Shown piece by piece: positions 20,527 to 29,816 of a stretch of 46,598 nucleotides of DNA. The notes under the pieces were generated by a model, which was not told where the DNA came from, made no database searches, and worked only from the letters and a program-made list of their open reading frames with translations. Source of the stretch: Candidatus Magasanikiibacteriota bacterium. Lineage in GTDB: Bacteria > Patescibacteriota > Patescibacteriia > Magasanikbacterales > UBA922. Numbering within the stretch: the first letter of the stretch is position 1; each line of letters starts with the position of its first letter. A program made the translations under genes and the position numbers. Location: the NCBI GenBank assembly GCA_018652595.1, contig JABIBU010000018.1:1-46598 (forward strand). Direction: 5' to 3'.

Positions 20527-21495
20527 ATGTTCGATCTAATCACAATTGGCGACTCTACAGTAGATACAATAATTACTATTGATGAGGCAGAAGTAAAGTG
20601 TGGCCTAGACAAGGAAGAGTGTCTATTGTGTTTTAATTACGCAGAAAAAATCCCAATAAAAAATAATGTGTACTCTGTGGGTGGTAATGCTGCCAATGTC
20701 GCAGTAGGATGCAAAAAACTGGGAATAAAAACAGCAATTGTAACTGAACTAGGAAAAGATATGAATGGCTTTGCGATAAAACACGAACTAGAGCAGGCTC
20801 GAGTCGACACAAAATATGTAAAAGTATTAAAAGGAAAAGAAACCCGCTATGCCATTGTTCTAAACTACCAAGGCGAGCGCACTATTCTCTCTTATCACAC
20901 TGATAGAAAGTACTCACTACCAAAATTACCAAAAACAAAATGGATTTATTACACATCTCTAGGAAAATCTTTTGAGGGATTACAAGACCAAATATTAAAA
21001 TATTTATTTGCTCACCCAGAAACCAAGCTGGCCTTTAATCCAGGCTCGTATCAGATGAAAAATGGACTAGCAAAAATAAAAAGAATACTACCTCATGTAA
21101 ATTTACTATTTGTGAATAGACAAGAAGCTGAAAAACTTGTTGGCAAAAAGAAAACAACTAAAGCACTAATAAACGCATTGCTTAAAAAAGGAGTGTCACA
21201 AGTAGTGATGACCGATGGAGTAAAAGGATCTTTTGCTACAGAAGGAAAAGATATTTACTTTATGAAATCATTCCCACTGAAACCAAAAGCAAAGACTGGT
21301 GCTGGAGATGCTTACTCTAGTGGCTTCTTATCAGCCATTCTAAGCGGAAAAACAGCCCCACAAGCCATGGGATGGGGCACTTCTAACTCTAGTGGCGTAA
21401 TAATGAAAGTTGGCGCTCAAAAAGGACTTTTGAACAAAAAACAAGTATCTTCGATAATAAAAAAATACCCAAGAATCAAGCCTCAAATCATATAA
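20527..21495 (+). CDS. PfkB-family carbohydrate/nucleoside kinase
   Basis: GGNAANVAVGCKKLGIKTAIVTELGKD...KAKTGAGDAYSSGFLSAILSGK. Confidence 0.93.
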   Translation: MFDLITIGDSTVDTIITIDEAEVKCGLDKEECLLCFNYAEKIPIKNNVYSVGGNAANVAVGCKKLGIKTAIVTELGKDMNGFAIKHELEQARVDTKYVKVLKGKETRYAIVLNYQGERTILSYHTDRKYSLPKLPKTKWIYYTSLGKSFEGLQDQILKYLFAHPETKLAFNPGSYQMKNGLAKIKRILPHVNLLFVNRQEAEKLVGKKKTTKALINALLKKGVSQVVMTDGVKGSFATEGKDIYFMKSFPLKPKAKTGAGDAYSSGFLSAILSGKTAPQAMGWGTSNSSGVIMKVGAQKGLLNKKQVSSIIKKYPRIKPQII

Positions 21496-21541
21496 GCAGG
21501 CACTTGACTTTTTGGATTACTTTAGTTACAATGTGGCTACT

Positions 21542-22492
21542 ATGAAAAAACAAAATGTAGTTATGGTTTATAGTGGGGACGACTGGGATAGCGAAACTCC
21601 ATACAAAAATCTAGACACCAAAAAATATTATGAGAGCACACTGCCCCTTTTTGAAAACAAGGGTTTTAAGTTTTATAAGGTTTCTGCTCGTTGGTATGAT
21701 GAAAAAAAGGACACCTTCAAAAAGGCTTGGAAATTTGACAATGGCACATGGACAAAAACAAATAAATCTATAAAACCAGATATTTATTGGGATGCAACTG
21801 AAACTATAAAATTTTATAATAGGTACAAGCTTCTCTCAGAGATAAAAAATAAAATTCCAGTGATAAACAATCCTCATTTTCGTTATATCATGTCAAATAA
21901 GGTTTTCCAGTACGCAATTTTCAAAAAATTCATGTCACCAACCTGGATTGTACACAGCAAGGCAGAACTCAAAAAACATATCAGAAAAACAAAAGGTGAT
22001 ATAGCGGTCATAAAGCCGATTTATGGCCATGGTGGAAATGGAGTCGTAGTAGAAAACAAATCCAAAATACTAAAAAAGAGAATTGAATACCCAGTTCTTT
22101 TGCAAGAATTTATAAACGGTGAAGATGGTATCCCTGGCAGAAAAGAAAAAGCATTTTCTGATTTGAGAATTGTGTTTGTAAACCATAAGCCAATTTATGC
22201 CAACACCAGAACCGCCCACGGAAATTATATTACAAACTTCCATGCTGGTGGCATAGCAAGAGAATTTCCACTAAAACAAATTCCTAAAAAAACCTGGGTC
22301 TCAATAAAAAAAATCCAAGAAAAAATAAAACATTTTGACAACTGTCACTACTCACTAGACTTTCTCTTCACCAAGACCGGCAAACCTGTTTTGGTAGAGC
22401 TAAACTGTAAACCTGGGGTAGACCTGCTAAATAAAATTGGTAACCTAAAAACTAATAAAAAATACTTAGAAGCTTTACTCAAATCAATTTAA
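21542..22492 (+). CDS. ATP-grasp domain protein
   Basis: IAVIKPIYGHGGNGVVV...VLLQEFI...DLRIVFVNHKP...YSLDFLFTKTGKPVLVELNCKPG. Start chosen at MKKQNVVMVYSGDDW. Confidence 0.85.
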   Translation: MKKQNVVMVYSGDDWDSETPYKNLDTKKYYESTLPLFENKGFKFYKVSARWYDEKKDTFKKAWKFDNGTWTKTNKSIKPDIYWDATETIKFYNRYKLLSEIKNKIPVINNPHFRYIMSNKVFQYAIFKKFMSPTWIVHSKAELKKHIRKTKGDIAVIKPIYGHGGNGVVVENKSKILKKRIEYPVLLQEFINGEDGIPGRKEKAFSDLRIVFVNHKPIYANTRTAHGNYITNFHAGGIAREFPLKQIPKKTWVSIKKIQEKIKHFDNCHYSLDFLFTKTGKPVLVELNCKPGVDLLNKIGNLKTNKKYLEALLKSI

Positions 22493-22496
22493 AATT

Positions 22497-23435
22497 ATGC
22501 TTATTCACATACTAGTCTATACTAGTGAAGCCAGGCCAAGCCCTGTTCAAAAGATGGACATAGCGATGCTTGCTGAAGCCGCAAAAAAACAAGGGCACGA
22601 AATAGAAGTGATTTACTCTCCAGATTGCCAACTTGGCTTTACAAAAAAACCACATATTTTAGTAAAAAACAAACGTCCAAAAAATATTAATATTTTATTG
22701 ATAAAAGCAAGCTTCTTGGGGACTGATCTAGACCTACACAGCAATGTTATAAAACAATTCCAACTATCTGGAATATCCGTAGTGAATGATCACCTATCTG
22801 TAATAAGAGCAAAAAACAAAGTGCGCACAATGCAGGTACTAAACCGAAATGGTGTTCCTACTCCCAAGACTTATGTGGCTCGCTCTTCTAGATACATCGA
22901 AGATGTGGTGGAGCGTATTGGTTCCCTGCCTGTAATTATAAAAAATATTTCTGGCTCTCACGGATCTGGAGTATCAATTGTTGAAACCAAAAATGGTCTG
23001 CGTTCTATAGCTGAGATGATCATAGAAAATATGAAAAGTGGATCATTAATCGTCCAAGAATATGTAAAAGAATCAAAAGGAAAAGATATTAGGGTATTCG
23101 TAGTGGGTGGTAAAATTGTCGCAGCCATGCAAAGAATTGCCGCCAACAGAGATGAGTTCCGCTCTAATTTTAAACTGGGGGGCAAAGTCAGAATTGCAGA
23201 GCTAACGGCAAAAGAGAAGAGGATGTCACTTGCCGCCACAGACGCGTGCGGCCTAGAAATGGCAGGGGTAGACATACTACGCACCAATAGTGGCCCCAAA
23301 GTGTTAGAGGTAAATGCCAATCCCGGCCTAGAAGGTATAACCCAAGCAACTGGTGTAGATGTCGCAGGAGCAATAATAAAATATACGGCGACAAAAGCCA
23401 AAAGAGAGATGGGAAAGAAGAAGAAAAAATCTTAA
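22497..23435 (+). CDS. RimK-family ATP-grasp ligase
   Basis: VIIKNISGSHGSGVSIVE...LIVQEYVKESKGKDIRVFVVGGKIVAAMQR...GVDILRTNSGPKVLEVNANPGLEGI. Confidence 0.92.
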   Translation: MLIHILVYTSEARPSPVQKMDIAMLAEAAKKQGHEIEVIYSPDCQLGFTKKPHILVKNKRPKNINILLIKASFLGTDLDLHSNVIKQFQLSGISVVNDHLSVIRAKNKVRTMQVLNRNGVPTPKTYVARSSRYIEDVVERIGSLPVIIKNISGSHGSGVSIVETKNGLRSIAEMIIENMKSGSLIVQEYVKESKGKDIRVFVVGGKIVAAMQRIAANRDEFRSNFKLGGKVRIAELTAKEKRMSLAATDACGLEMAGVDILRTNSGPKVLEVNANPGLEGITQATGVDVAGAIIKYTATKAKREMGKKKKKS

Positions 23436-23443
23436 GAGAAAAT

Positions 23444-23470
23444 AAAAAACGGACTAATGTCCGTTTTTTT
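23444..23470 (+). terminator. Terminator after the ATP-grasp pair
   Basis: AAAAACGGAC-TAAT-GTCCGTTTTTTT. Confidence 0.8.
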
Positions 23471-23486
23471 AATACATCACAATCTG

Positions 23487-24188
23487 TTACATCCCGAAAT
23501 GTTTTTTGAGCTCTCTTCTTTCTTTAAAATAATCTTCGGTATTAACAATTTCTTCATGTCTAGCATTGGGACCAAGCAGACATAGTCCATATTCAAAATC
23601 TCGCACTCTCTGTCTAATTTCTGTGGCCAATTCAGGATGTTCTTCTTCGTCTTCTGCTAGCATACGCAGGGAGTCTAGTCTTTTTTCGATATCATCCAAA
23701 GTAACTTGAAAATCCAAAATTAATTTCTCGTATTTTACCCTCTCCATACTAAGAACTGACTGACGAGTATGCTGTTTTATATCCTTGTCTACATCGACAA
23801 AAGCTCCTGTCAAAATTTGTCTCTCCTCTGTCTCAAAGAAAACTATCGGACCCCCACTTCTCAAATCATGATAGCTTCCGCCATGCTCTTTGAATTCTTT
23901 ATATTTATTTTTTAATTCGAGTGGTAATTTTCCAAGTAAAAACTTTTCTCCCATGCGCCCCTGTTCCATGTCATAAAACTCAAAAAATGCTTTCCAATAT
24001 GGCCAGACTTTTTTTCCAAGAGATATCATCATGCTTTCTGCTTCATTGATCCCCACCAAATAATCATCTCGCAAATGCTCCAATGAATGCTCCAGCTCTT
24101 CTCCCACCTCTTTTGGAACCAAGGGAGGAAGGTTTTTATAAATCATCTCAAAGATTTCAATTGTGTGTTTTACTTGTGAATGGTGCAT
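23487..24188 (-). CDS. Conserved-looking hypothetical protein (233 aa)
   Basis: Long ORF with normal coding composition; no recognised domain. Confidence 0.75.
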   Translation of the reverse strand: MHHSQVKHTIEIFEMIYKNLPPLVPKEVGEELEHSLEHLRDDYLVGINEAESMMISLGKKVWPYWKAFFEFYDMEQGRMGEKFLLGKLPLELKNKYKEFKEHGGSYHDLRSGGPIVFFETEERQILTGAFVDVDKDIKQHTRQSVLSMERVKYEKLILDFQVTLDDIEKRLDSLRMLAEDEEEHPELATEIRQRVRDFEYGLCLLGPNARHEEIVNTEDYFKERRELKKHFGM

Positions 24189-24224
24189 ATTTTTTGTTTA
24201 TAGCTACATTATACCAAATATCAG

Positions 24225-24911
24225 CTAAAATTGCATGTAGTCCCGCCAACGAAGATAAAGTTCGCGTGTGGCCCACAGATCACCTGCACAATATCTTGCA
24301 ATCTTTTCGTACTCCCCACTCTCAAATAGAGGTTTTACGTCGTGCCCTGTAACCCCACTGGACTTGGGAGATTCAATTCCAAACGCTTTACAATAAAAAT
24401 CCAAATTAAATTTGCGAGACGCACTATAAAAAGTCATCTGCTCTAATAAATCCACATGAAAATCAGTTTTATAACGATATGGCATCAAATTCCTAGTTGG
24501 TTTTACATTGTTCATTGCAGACCTCAGCATCAAAACAGGGCAATCAAAACCACGGCCATTAAAAGTTACAAATCTATTAGCATATGAAATTGCCTTCCAG
24601 AATTTTTCCAGAATTTCCTTTTCACTACCGCAAGAATATTTTATTTTGCCTTCCTCAAAATCTTCCCTGTCCTGAGCATCAGCCGAAGGATTTTCTCCTG
24701 CTTGGAAGTAGACCGCACCTCTCTCACCTTCCACCGACAACATCCCTATTGCCACAATTCTGTTTGTCGGAGCCCACAAGGCCATTCTTTCTTTGGCTTT
24801 TTCTTCGTCTTCTTCGTTCTCTGCAAATTTCAAAAGGTACTTCTTTTGTGCCTCGTCCAAGGTATCAAAATCAACTGGAATTGTTTCGATATCAAAGACT
24901 ATTGTTTTCAT
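24225..24911 (-). CDS. DnaQ-like/PolB-type 3'-5' exonuclease
   Basis: TIVFDIETIPVDF...FVTFNGRGFDCPVLMLRS...KSSGVTGHDVKPLF...IARYCAGDLWATREL. Confidence 0.87.
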   Translation of the reverse strand: MKTIVFDIETIPVDFDTLDEAQKKYLLKFAENEEDEEKAKERMALWAPTNRIVAIGMLSVEGERGAVYFQAGENPSADAQDREDFEEGKIKYSCGSEKEILEKFWKAISYANRFVTFNGRGFDCPVLMLRSAMNNVKPTRNLMPYRYKTDFHVDLLEQMTFYSASRKFNLDFYCKAFGIESPKSSGVTGHDVKPLFESGEYEKIARYCAGDLWATRELYLRWRDYMQF

Positions 24912-25372
24912 AAAAATCTCTTAATTTGATATAGCGCAACTCCAGCCGCAACTGAAACATTTAAACTCTCCTTCTTGCCATACATTTCAATATGAACTAC
25001 TTCATCACATAAATCTAATATATCATCTGTAATCCCATCTACCTCATTCCCAACTATTAGAGCAATATTTTTATCAGTTTTTAATTTTAAATCTTCAATC
25101 TTGACACTACTCTCATTCTTCTCCAAACCAACGATTAAAATACCCTTCTTTTTCAAAGCTTTTATTAATCTTTTCAAATCTTTCCTGTGTTCCCAGGGCA
25201 TCCACTTTTCTGCTCCCAGAGCCACCTTATCTATCTGGATCTTTGGTGGTGTGGCTGTGTAGCCTACCAAGTAAATTTTATCTACACCAAAAGCATCGGC
25301 TGTCCTAAACATAGAACCGACATTATGACACGATCTGATATCTGGCATTATTAAATAGAATTTATTTTTCAT
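24908..25372 (-). CDS. SpoU/TrmH-family RNA methyltransferase
   Basis: LIMPDIRSCHNVGSMFRTADAFGVDKIYLVG...ALIVGNEVDGI...IEMYGKKESLNVSVAAGVALYQI. Start trimmed to MKNKFYLIM. Confidence 0.92.
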   Translation of the reverse strand: MKNKFYLIMPDIRSCHNVGSMFRTADAFGVDKIYLVGYTATPPKIQIDKVALGAEKWMPWEHRKDLKRLIKALKKKGILIVGLEKNESSVKIEDLKLKTDKNIALIVGNEVDGITDDILDLCDEVVHIEMYGKKESLNVSVAAGVALYQIKRFL

Positions 25373-25410
25373 AGCGACTCTATTATAGAATATTTGATAC
25401 TTAAATTCAA

Positions 25411-25445
25411 CCAAAAATGCAAACACCGTCTTCCTCCAGAGACGG
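25411..25445 (-). terminator. Terminator of the 25450 gene
   Basis: CGCACCGTCTCTGGAGGAAGACGGTGTTTG on the - strand. Confidence 0.6.
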
Positions 25446-25449
25446 TGCG

Positions 25450-26181
25450 TTATCCCCCAAAGAGCCTATAGACTATCACCATAGCTACCGAACTGGTGGC
25501 AGGGATAAGGAAGTTGTCCAACTTCCAATCATCTATTAGCTCAAAGAACGAAGCCGTTATTGCACCTACAAAATAGACAAAAACGGCCAAAGTTGTGGAA
25601 ACATCTGGTGGAAGAATTGGATGTGAGGTTGCATCCAGATAGAGCATGATACCACAACTTACCATACTTGCCATGACCCCATAAATGAAGCCCCCCCACG
25701 ACTTACCAGAATCAAGCCTCCTGATTGGCCAAATCTTGCCGAATTTGGCAAAAGGATCAGCTGACCCAAAGATCATGCAGACCGCACCGGCAATCCACGG
25801 AACATCTACTAGCCAACAAACGAGCCAGGCCGTACTAAGCCCCAAAAAGCTCTTAACGGTGTTCCCGAATTTGTACTTCTCACTATCACGATACAACTTA
25901 CTAGTGAGAGTTCTACTCAACCAAGAAAGAAATCCTCTACTATTTTCAATCCCAGAACGAGTCAGGTTTCGTCGCCAATATTCAAAAACAAAAACAATAG
26001 AACTAACGGAGACTATGATCAGGCCCATTAGCCCCAGACTGATACGGACGATCTGAATCATCCACCAGCCGGCAGTTCCTACCAAGTAGTGGAATAACCC
26101 CCTAAAAAATTCTCTTATGGGTTTGAACTCACCCCAATCACCCATGCTCCTACGAAGGAGCTTGTGGTTTTGTTTAACCAT
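25450..26181 (-). CDS. Membrane protein resembling the Sec59/dolichol-kinase/CDP-DAG synthase superfamily
   Basis: GSADPFAKFGKIWPIRRLDSGKSWGGFIYGVMASM...FFELIDDWKLDNFLIPATSSVAMVIVY pattern. Confidence 0.7.
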   Translation of the reverse strand: MVKQNHKLLRRSMGDWGEFKPIREFFRGLFHYLVGTAGWWMIQIVRISLGLMGLIIVSVSSIVFVFEYWRRNLTRSGIENSRGFLSWLSRTLTSKLYRDSEKYKFGNTVKSFLGLSTAWLVCWLVDVPWIAGAVCMIFGSADPFAKFGKIWPIRRLDSGKSWGGFIYGVMASMVSCGIMLYLDATSHPILPPDVSTTLAVFVYFVGAITASFFELIDDWKLDNFLIPATSSVAMVIVYRLFGG

Positions 26182-26249
26182 TAGCCCCCCCTCTTGTTTG
26201 AAAATTGGAAAAAACGAACATTAGTATAATCATGCCATATTTTGTACAA

Positions 26250-26281
26250 AAAAACAACCCCCTTTCTTGAGAAAGAAAGTA
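26250..26281 (-). terminator. Terminator for the small ORF on the - strand
   Basis: AACCCTACTTTCTTTCTC-AAGAAAGGGGGTTGTTTTTTT on the - strand. Confidence 0.6.
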
Positions 26282-26322
26282 GGGTTACATGAACTTTATA
26301 TACACCAAATTATTTTAAATCT

Positions 26323-26457
26323 TTAGCCCACCGCTATCCTAGGCAAGAATAAAAAAACAGCCACCAAAAGCGAGATGCCTGCCAAGAGATAGTAATAAAC
26401 CAAAGAATAGTCAGAGTTATTTTGGGAGCTAAAAGCTTCCCTACCTGGGTTTTGCAT
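26323..26457 (-). CDS. Small single-TM protein (44 aa, MQNPGREAFSSQNN...FLFLPRIAVG)
   Basis: Downstream of a consensus promoter and followed by a terminator; hydrophobic helix LLAGISLLVAVFLFL. No clear SD. Confidence 0.45.
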   Translation of the reverse strand: MQNPGREAFSSQNNSDYSLVYYYLLAGISLLVAVFLFLPRIAVG

Positions 26458-26560
26458 ATTTTTGTTTTTATTTTTGTTTTTGACACCAAATTCACATATT
26501 TTGGACACAGAACAACAAAATCTGAGTTTAAATTTGTACTTCTTTGATGTTTATAATTAC

Positions 26561-26589
26561 ATTATAGCACATTTTTACCCTTTTGTCAA
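26561..26589 (-). promoter_or_regulatory. Consensus sigma70 promoter
   Basis: TTGACA-AAAGGGTAAAAATGTGC(17)-TATAAT on the - strand. Confidence 0.85.
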
Positions 26590-26609
26590 GTCCATTTTTT
26601 GTAAAATGA

Positions 26610-26638
26610 TTGACTATTTTGTCTAAGTGTCGTAAAAT
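26610..26638 (+). promoter_or_regulatory. Divergent sigma70 promoter for the 26667 gene
   Basis: TTGACT-N17-TAAAAT. Confidence 0.75.
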
Positions 26639-26666
26639 ATAAGTAGAAATAAATTAATTTATAAAC

Positions 26667-27332
26667 ATGAACTTCTACGCCCTATCAGCTTTGGTCAATA
26701 TAATAATATTAACAATTTTAATTATTGTGATCTTGATAAAAAGAAAAGAATCACGACCGTTAAATTATTTTAATATTTTTAATCTATTTGCTTTGGGTTG
26801 GTCAATTGGCTATTTCTTTTGGCAAATATCTGGTAGCTACGAAACTGCTTTGTTTTGGGTAAAGTTTCTTATGTTTTCCGCCATGTGGGCATCTCCAGCC
26901 TTCTTCCACTTTACAGCTGTCATTGCGAACAAGGAATCTAGGCTACTTAGTTGGATCATACTATCCTACATGATAAATATTCCTTTTGTTTATCTAAATT
27001 TTACCTCCCCCCTCTTTATATCACACCTTGAAACAAAGTTAGACATATCATTCTTTCCAACCGCTGGAATATTCTTTAGTGTTTTTCTTTTTCAATGGGC
27101 CGTCTGGCTACTCTGGGGATTTTCAGAACTATTCAGAGCATGGAAGTCTACCTACGACGAAAAACAAAAAAAACTATTGAAGAATTTATCTATAACAACC
27201 TTCGTTGCAATATTGGCTGGAAGTGTTAACTACTTTTTGTGGTACAATATCCCCGTACCACCAATAACCATGATAGTATTTGGCATTTACGGGATAGTCG
27301 TCGCCTATTTACTTCTAAAAAAGAATTTGTAA
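26667..27332 (+). CDS. 7TM protein resembling the N-terminal 7TM sensor of histidine kinases, without kinase domain
   Basis: Seven hydrophobic segments; WSIGYFFWQ...FWVKFLMFSAMWASPAFFHFTAVI pattern; ORF ends after the TM region. Confidence 0.7.
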   Translation: MNFYALSALVNIIILTILIIVILIKRKESRPLNYFNIFNLFALGWSIGYFFWQISGSYETALFWVKFLMFSAMWASPAFFHFTAVIANKESRLLSWIILSYMINIPFVYLNFTSPLFISHLETKLDISFFPTAGIFFSVFLFQWAVWLLWGFSELFRAWKSTYDEKQKKLLKNLSITTFVAILAGSVNYFLWYNIPVPPITMIVFGIYGIVVAYLLLKKNL

Positions 27333-27335
27333 TAT

Positions 27336-28343
27336 ATGTCTCAAAAACTAATAAAAAAATACTTACAAGATTTTTTGGAACATCTAGAGATTGAAAAAAA
27401 TCGAAGTGAAAAGACGATTCAAAATTATGATTTTTATTTGAATAGATTTGTTGGTTGGCTTGGGGACAAAAAGCCAGAAGCAATAACCGGAGAAAAAATG
27501 CGCAAATTTCGTCTCTGGCTCAATCGACTAGTAGACGTACATGGTGATCCCCTGAAAAAAAACACCCAAAATTACCATCTTATTGCCTTGCGCTCGTTTT
27601 TGAAATACTTGGCAAAAAGAGATGTAGACACCCTAGCTCCAGAAAAAATAGAACTAATGAAAATGCCAGACAGAGAGGTCAGCTTTCTTGAAGGTGGCGA
27701 CTTGGATAGACTACTGGAAGCTCCTTTCAAAAATATTAATAATAAAAGTCTAGAAAAAAATGAAAAAAAAGCATCCAACACGGTCTTGATTGCCTTTCGA
27801 GATAAGGCCATATTGGAACTGCTCTTTTCTGCTGGCTTGCGTGTATCAGAGCTATCCAAATTAAAAATCCAAAATATAAATTTGAAAAAAGAAGAATTTA
27901 CTATATTGGGAAAGGGTGGCAAATCAAGAGTAGTCTTTTTATCAGAACAATCTAAATATTGGCTAAAAAAATACTTAGAAGCCAGAAAAGACATGAACCC
28001 TTATATGTTCATCTCCCATGACAAAAGATCTGGTAATTCTAAGACAGTAAAAGTAAAAGGTAAGCGAGTTGAGGTAGATGACCGGCCCATCACACCACGC
28101 TCTGTACAACGCATGGTACAAAAATACGCTCGTGCTGCTGGCATTACCAAACCAGTAACCCCTCATACCCTGCGCCACTCTTATGCGACTGATCTACTAC
28201 AAAATGGGGCCGACATCAGGAGCGTACAGACCATGTTGGGGCATTCATCAATAACGACAACCCAACTGTATACCCATATTACTGATAGAGGGCTAAAGAA
28301 TATTTATAAAAAATTTCATGGCAAAAAGAGAGGAGAGGGTTGA
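27336..28343 (+). CDS. XerC/D-like tyrosine recombinase
   Basis: N-terminal SAM-like domain; RDKAILELLFSAGLRVSELSKL; HTLRHSYATDLLQNGADIRSVQTMLGHSSITTTQLYTHI. Confidence 0.93.
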   Translation: MSQKLIKKYLQDFLEHLEIEKNRSEKTIQNYDFYLNRFVGWLGDKKPEAITGEKMRKFRLWLNRLVDVHGDPLKKNTQNYHLIALRSFLKYLAKRDVDTLAPEKIELMKMPDREVSFLEGGDLDRLLEAPFKNINNKSLEKNEKKASNTVLIAFRDKAILELLFSAGLRVSELSKLKIQNINLKKEEFTILGKGGKSRVVFLSEQSKYWLKKYLEARKDMNPYMFISHDKRSGNSKTVKVKGKRVEVDDRPITPRSVQRMVQKYARAAGITKPVTPHTLRHSYATDLLQNGADIRSVQTMLGHSSITTTQLYTHITDRGLKNIYKKFHGKKRGEG

Positions 28344-28387
28344 CAAAGACAAAAAAATGTAGTATTATTGTTGCATTGCGACATCAT

Positions 28388-28459
28388 GGGCCTGTAGTTC
28401 AATGGATAGAATAGAAGCCTTCTAAGCTTTAGATCGAGGTTCGATCCCTCGCAGGCCCA
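28388..28459 (+). tRNA. tRNA-Arg (anticodon TCT)
   Basis: GGGCCTGTAGTTCAATGGATAGAAT-AGAAGCCTTCTAAGCTTTA-GATCGAGGTTCGATCCCTCGCAGGCCCA. Confidence 0.92.
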
Positions 28460-28506
28460 CAATTTAATAATTCTCTAGGTTCTAGGCCCAAGGCCCACCA
28501 GCCCTG

Positions 28507-28532
28507 GGCTGGGATCCCTCGCCGGGACACAA
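28507..28532 (+). repeat. Degenerate copy of the tRNA-Arg 3' end
   Basis: ggctgggatccctcgccgggacacaa aligns to tRNA 3' ggttcgatccctcgcaggcccacaa. Confidence 0.4.
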
Positions 28533-28560
28533 AAATAACCACCCACAAGGTGGTTATTTA
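28533..28560 (+). terminator. Terminator after tRNA-Arg
   Basis: AAATAACCACC-CACAA-GGTGGTTATTT. Confidence 0.7.
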
Positions 28561-28959
28561 CTTTTATACAAAATTACTACAAATAATAACACAAAACAAC
28601 AAAGAAGAAACTAGGGGGGTTTGGGGGTGGCAAGTGTTTGAGCCCCCAGTGTATTGTAAATGATTACTTACTTAGTGGCTATGGGGCGAGTTTTGCACCC
28701 CCAAAACTTTTTGTTACTTTTTGGTTACAAAAAGTAAAGGCAATTCTGTCACAACGAAAATAATTTAAGCCGAACTATTGTTTAGATTATTATACACAAG
28801 CATAAGAAAATATCTTAACAGACTCTTGCCAAAAAAGCTAAAAAACCATATAATACTTATATAAAATCATTTAATTTAAAGAAAGGGATCCCTCCGCTCC
28901 ATCCTGGATTTCATCAGGACTCCGGTCGGGATGACAACACCCTTCATAACCAAAAAACT

Positions 28960-29703
28960 ATGGAACTCGTAACACCAATATTGGTCGTCGTTGCTGTAAT
29001 TATCCTCATCAGCATCCGCCAGGTGAACCAATACCAAAGAGGGGTAAAGTTTATGCTTGGAAAATATACCAAAACTGTCGAACCGGGCTGGAGACTTATT
29101 TTCCCTATTATTCAGAGCATGACAAAAGTAGACATTAGGACCAAAGCTGTAGATGTACCTTTTCAAGAAGCTATTACAAAAGACAATGTAACAACAAAAA
29201 TTAATGCTGTTATTTATTATAAGGTCAATGATTCGGCTAGGGCAATCTTGGAAGTAGAAAATTTCTGGTTTGCTGTAAGCCAATTGGCCCAGACAACCAT
29301 GAGAAACATAGCTGGTGAATTAGAGTTGGACGAACTACTGGCCAACCGTGACGAGGCGGCTAAACGCATCAAAGAAATAGTCGACAAAGCCTCTGACCCT
29401 TGGGGGATAAAAGTGGAAACAGTGGAACTAAAAGATGTAATCTTACCAGAAGACATGCAAAGAGTAATTGCCAAACAAGCCGAAGCTGAACGAGAAAGAA
29501 GGGCTGTGGTGATCAAATCCAGAGGCGAAGTTGAGGCTTCAGAAAATCTAGCCCAAGCTGCTGGCACACTATCAGCACAACCTGGCGCACTACACCTTAG
29601 AACTTTGAACACACTAAACGATCTAAGTTCTGATCAATCCAACACTGTTATTTTTGCAATGCCACTGGAAGTACTGAGAGCATTCGAAAAGATGGGGAAA
29701 TAA
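28960..29703 (+). CDS. SPFH/Band-7 protein, slipin-like
   Basis: RQVNQYQRGVKFMLGKYTKTVEPGWRLIFPII...TKAVDVPFQEAITKDNVTTKINAVIYYKV...QAEAERERRAVVIKSRGE. Confidence 0.95.
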   Translation: MELVTPILVVVAVIILISIRQVNQYQRGVKFMLGKYTKTVEPGWRLIFPIIQSMTKVDIRTKAVDVPFQEAITKDNVTTKINAVIYYKVNDSARAILEVENFWFAVSQLAQTTMRNIAGELELDELLANRDEAAKRIKEIVDKASDPWGIKVETVELKDVILPEDMQRVIAKQAEAERERRAVVIKSRGEVEASENLAQAAGTLSAQPGALHLRTLNTLNDLSSDQSNTVIFAMPLEVLRAFEKMGK

Positions 29704-29705
29704 AA

Positions 29706-29740
29706 AATAAAAAACATTTACACTACGCGAATGTTTTTTA
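29706..29740 (+). terminator. Terminator after slipin
   Basis: AAAAAACATT-TACACTACGCG-AATGTTTTTT. Confidence 0.7.
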
Positions 29741-29816
29741 TTATTTTATTAATAGTACGGACAGATCCTATTGAATTTGGTACTTCAAATAAAAGACTAA
29801 TTTAAATCATAATTTT

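Noticed and set aside
28570-28945. Repeat-like intergenic sequence (ACTTTTTG-GTTA-CAAAAAGT hairpin; GGGATCCCTCCGCTCC...GTCGGGATGACA)
   Set aside because: Looks like common dispersed intergenic repeats; no second full copy in this window to define an element.
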